DNA from: Planotetraspora phitsanulokensis
GTDB lineage: Bacteria; Actinomycetota; Actinomycetes; Streptosporangiales; Streptosporangiaceae
Length of the DNA: 64,000 nt
Direction: 5' to 3'
Assembly (NCBI RefSeq): GCF_016863295.1
Contig: NZ_BOOP01000008.1
Span: 62,001 to 126,000 of the forward strand
Below the pieces are notes generated by a model. It ran no database searches. It was not told the origin of the DNA and worked only from the letters and a program-made list of their open reading frames with translations. How positions within the stretch are numbered: the stretch's first letter is position 1; each line of letters starts with the position of its first letter. Positions 61,776-64,000 of this stretch are shown piece by piece. The translations under genes and the position numbers were made by a program.

Positions 61776-62540
61776 ATGAGAGAGACTCGGATGACCGACG
61801 AGATCGAACTGCCCGGCGAGGTGACCCTGCTCTGGGGGTTGCGCGAGACTGTGCGGCGGGGGCGTAAACCGTCCCTCACGGTCGCCGACATCACGCGGGC
61901 CGCGGTCGAGGTTGCGGACGCGGAAGGGCTGGCCGCGGTGTCGATGGCCAGGGTCGCCGCCCAGCTCGGCAACTCCACGATGGCGCTGTACCGCTACGTG
62001 AAGAGCAAGGACGAGCTGCTGCTGCTGATGTCGGACGCGGCCCTGGACGGACCACCGGACCTGCCGGACGGCCTGGACTGGCGGACCGGGCTGACGCTGT
62101 GGGCACGGGGCTTGCTGAAGGTGCTGGGACGCCACCCGTGGACCGTGCAGATCCCGATCAGCGGGCCGCCGGTGGGACCCAACAACCTCTGGTGGTTCGA
62201 CCGTGCGCTACGCGCGTTGGGCGACACCGGTCTCGATGAGGAGGACAAGGTCGGAGTCGTGATGGGCCTGCTGACCTTCGTGCACGGCGAGCTCCGGCTG
62301 AGCATCGAACTTTCGAAGGGCTATGCGGAGAACCCTGAGGCCTTCGGCCGCCAGTACGGCAAGGCACTCGCGCAGGTGGTGGACGCGCGGCGGTTTCCCG
62401 CGCTCAGCAAGGTGATCGCCGCCGGCGTCTTCGAGGGCGAGGTCCCTTACGACGACGAGGTCGAGGGGGAGTTCGGGCTGAGCCTGTTCCTGGACGGCGT
62501 GGCCGCGTTCATCGAGCGCAGGACCGCAAGGCAAGGGTAA
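61776..62540 (+). CDS. TetR-family repressor of the ABC exporter
   Basis: A 254-aa protein. ATG 61776 is a compromise; ATG 61791 and GTG 61761 are also possible. The HTH is LTVADITRAAVEVADAEGLAAVSMARVAAQLGNSTMALYRYVKSKDELLLLM, typical of TetR proteins with a C-terminal ligand domain such as TetR_C_11. Divergent from the DrrAB-like genes with shared operators, so it probably represses them until a drug binds. Confidence 0.88.
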   Translation: MRETRMTDEIELPGEVTLLWGLRETVRRGRKPSLTVADITRAAVEVADAEGLAAVSMARVAAQLGNSTMALYRYVKSKDELLLLMSDAALDGPPDLPDGLDWRTGLTLWARGLLKVLGRHPWTVQIPISGPPVGPNNLWWFDRALRALGDTGLDEEDKVGVVMGLLTFVHGELRLSIELSKGYAENPEAFGRQYGKALAQVVDARRFPALSKVIAAGVFEGEVPYDDEVEGEFGLSLFLDGVAAFIERRTARQG

Positions 62541-62633
62541 AGGACTACTGGGCCGAGGCACTGACCGGCGTAGCCGGACTGCTGGACTCAAAATCAGGTT
62601 CACCTGGAGCCCGGAGCCGCGCATTGGCGGAGG

Positions 62634-63266
62634 TCAGCCGGAGTTCTTGAACACCGGGTCGGAGAAGCCGCCGGTCGCGGTCCAGACGAGCGTGCTCTGG
62701 ACCACTGTGGACGTGCGGACGAAGGTGGCCTTCCTGCCGTCATCGGCGATACTGGCGCGTTTCCAGCCGTCGAAGTTCTTGGTGAGATGGTGATCCCATC
62801 TGCGTAGGTTCCCCAGCCCCACTGCGGCGATGGACTCCGTCGGCGGCTCGCCGTCCGCGCAGTAGCGGCCGAAGTTCGCGATCACCGTGACCGTGCCGCC
62901 CCTGGCCTGGAGCTTGATTCTCTGGCAGGCGTCGGTCTTCGTGCCGTAGATCAGGCGTGGATTTGTCCATTCCCCGGCTCTCGGGTTGTAGTGCTGCTCG
63001 AAGAGTCCTTCACCACGCCGGTAGTGCATCGCCACCCGGCGACCGTCCGCGAGCCTTACTTCTCCCTCGAACCAACTGGGATCCGACCCCTCGACATCGC
63101 TTTCACGCGGTTCGCCGCTGCCCTGCGGCGACGAGTTCGGCGTGGGCGCGCGATCCTGCGCGGACGGCGTGACGGTCGCCTGCGCGACCGGTCGTTCCTG
63201 GCCACATGCCACAGCGGTCGCGAGCAGTGTCACGCAGGCCAGCATCCGTGTCCCCGCTGCGCGCAT
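62634..63266 (-). CDS. Putative lipoprotein
   Basis: A 210-aa protein; ATG 63266 with GGGAG 5 nt upstream. A signal peptide with lipobox LLATAVAC at residues 14-21 is followed by a Pro/Ser/Thr-rich linker. The rest (VRLADGRRVAMHYRRGEG, KTDACQRIKLQARGGTVTVIANFG) is beta-rich and may hold a disulphide between the two later cysteines. No family recognised. Confidence 0.65.
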   Translation of the reverse strand: MRAAGTRMLACVTLLATAVACGQERPVAQATVTPSAQDRAPTPNSSPQGSGEPRESDVEGSDPSWFEGEVRLADGRRVAMHYRRGEGLFEQHYNPRAGEWTNPRLIYGTKTDACQRIKLQARGGTVTVIANFGRYCADGEPPTESIAAVGLGNLRRWDHHLTKNFDGWKRASIADDGRKATFVRTSTVVQSTLVWTATGGFSDPVFKNSG

Positions 63267-63441
63267 TGCATCTCCCTGTGGTCCCGCAAAGCGGCGTACC
63301 CGGCTCAGGCACTCCGGATACGGACTGGGTGACAAACTACTGCGGCTCATCGGAGCAGGCCTTTCCGATCTCCGCGCGCAGTAGCCGTTACGGGCAAGAT
63401 CGTGTTGCTGCATGCCCAAGAGCCTTCGGCATGATGACTGC

Positions 63442-63753
63442 GTGACGCATTGGTTTCGCAGCTACTGGGACGAAGCGGACATCTGGTTCTACTTCGAGGT
63501 CGATGAGAGCGGCTGGGTTGTTCGACAGGTAGAGCTTCAGGGCCCGGATGGTGTCCCCGTTGTGGCGGCGTCTCTGGAGGAGTGGCAGCATGCACAGGCT
63601 GCCGGCCGAGTGAACCACTACGAAGCGACATATGGCGGGACCGCCGAGAGACCTGTGCAGGAATGGGACGAGCACTTCCCCCATACCCTCACCCGCGCTC
63701 AGTTCGAGGCGGTATGGGAGCAGGCGCGGCGTGCCCTTGAAAGTGGCGCCTGA
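63442..63753 (+). CDS. Hypothetical protein
   Basis: A 103-aa protein from GTG 63442 (ATG 63412 is an in-frame alternative). It reads THWFRSYWDEADIWFYFEVDE, then VVRQVELQGPD, and ends in a helix FEAVWEQARRALESGA. Similar short proteins occur in actinomycetes without known function. It is acidic and probably cytoplasmic. Confidence 0.6.
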   Translation: MTHWFRSYWDEADIWFYFEVDESGWVVRQVELQGPDGVPVVAASLEEWQHAQAAGRVNHYEATYGGTAERPVQEWDEHFPHTLTRAQFEAVWEQARRALESGA

Positions 63754-63961
63754 CCGCGAAGATCAGAGAGGGCCGCCGCTCAATGCCTCGAGTTATGAGT
63801 GGAGGGCCGGGTCGGGTTCGCCGGCTCCCCGGCAGAGCTCAGCCAGCGTGTGCCTGGCCATACGTGCACCATGGCTTCAGTCATGTCAGATATGACTAGG
63901 CCTGAAACTACTAGTCACGTCGGCGGTCACTACCTCAGGCCGCTGCGGCCGCCGTTAGGAG

Positions 63962-64000
63962 TCAGCCGGCGCGGTCGAGGTTCTCGTACGACTCGCGGGC
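63962..64000 (-). CDS. C-terminal end of a gene entering from the right
   Basis: The minus-strand frame reads ARESYENLDRAG and stops at TGA (63962-63964). This is only 12 residues, but a GC-rich coding-like end followed by a possible hairpin at about 63933-63955 is consistent with a gene continuing beyond the window. Product not identifiable. Confidence 0.35.
   Translation of the reverse strand, partial: ARESYENLDRAG

Overview
The window is high-GC DNA with GTG/TTG starts, strong GGAGG-type ribosome binding sites and many 4-nt GTGA gene overlaps. It is from an actinomycete. An integrated actinomycete conjugative element (AICE), a Glp/SepX division-gene pair, a FmdB-type zinc ribbon and the overall core gene set suggest Streptosporangiales or a relative; this placement is inference from gene content only.

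From 1 to about 35.5 kb lies accessory DNA, ending at a minus-strand tRNA-Arg(CCU). It holds, left to right: (i) a minus-strand defence operon (GHKL/MORC-like ATPase, Z1 helicase-like protein, PD-(D/E)XK protein, AIPR protein, and a C5 DNA methyltransferase running off the left edge); (ii) scars of an older GHKL gene and a GmrSD (DUF262/DUF1524) gene; (iii) a plus-strand three-gene unit with a nuclease/N6-methylase-like fusion whose catalytic Asn is Ala, a two-repeat HsdS-like protein and a HEPN-motif protein; (iv) IS4 and DUF4365 scars; (v) a tandem pair of dynamin-like GTPases; (vi) a regulatory block (two HTH/DUF5919 paralogues, a double-GntR protein, HD, NUDIX and ART-like genes) whose promoters share 10-bp-phased GACGTCC repeats; (vii) a complete AICE core (KorSA-type GntR with 9-bp iterons, TraB/FtsK translocase, SpdB-like protein, RepSA-type HUH initiator, Xis, tyrosine integrase); (viii) lower-GC cargo (an unknown membrane-hairpin protein and an OLD-type ATPase/TOPRIM nuclease); (ix) a decayed second AICE rep gene and a SUKH remnant. 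A GC-rich 87-bp element occurs twice in inverted orientation (16.8 and 29.35 kb), bracketing blocks vi and vii.

From 35.7 to 46.7 kb is core chromosome: a secreted proline/alanine-rich protein, M15 peptidase, SAF-domain protein, MTA phosphorylase, FmdB zinc ribbon, CPA1-type antiporter, 5-formyl-THF cyclo-ligase, galU, glp/moeA, moaC, mog, a GNAT acetyltransferase, sepX/glpR, and tRNA-Ala(CGC).

The tRNA-Ala gene is a second integration hotspot. Three further copies of its last 45 bp lie at 50.85, 51.91 and 54.78 kb. They divide the DNA into cassettes carrying a broken integrase, an alpha/beta hydrolase with a two-component system, a YdeI-like protein, and a hydrolase/VOC/AraC trio. Two copies keep arm-like repeats at identical distances from the core.

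From 55 to 64 kb: a small membrane protein, a secreted parallel beta-helix protein with a perfect terminator hairpin, a SigG-type ECF sigma factor with a downstream reading frame broken by TAG, a DUF6069 membrane protein, a DrrAB-like ABC exporter divergent from a TetR regulator with two operators 21 bp apart, a lipoprotein and small hypothetical genes. No rRNA, CRISPR array or prophage structural genes were seen.
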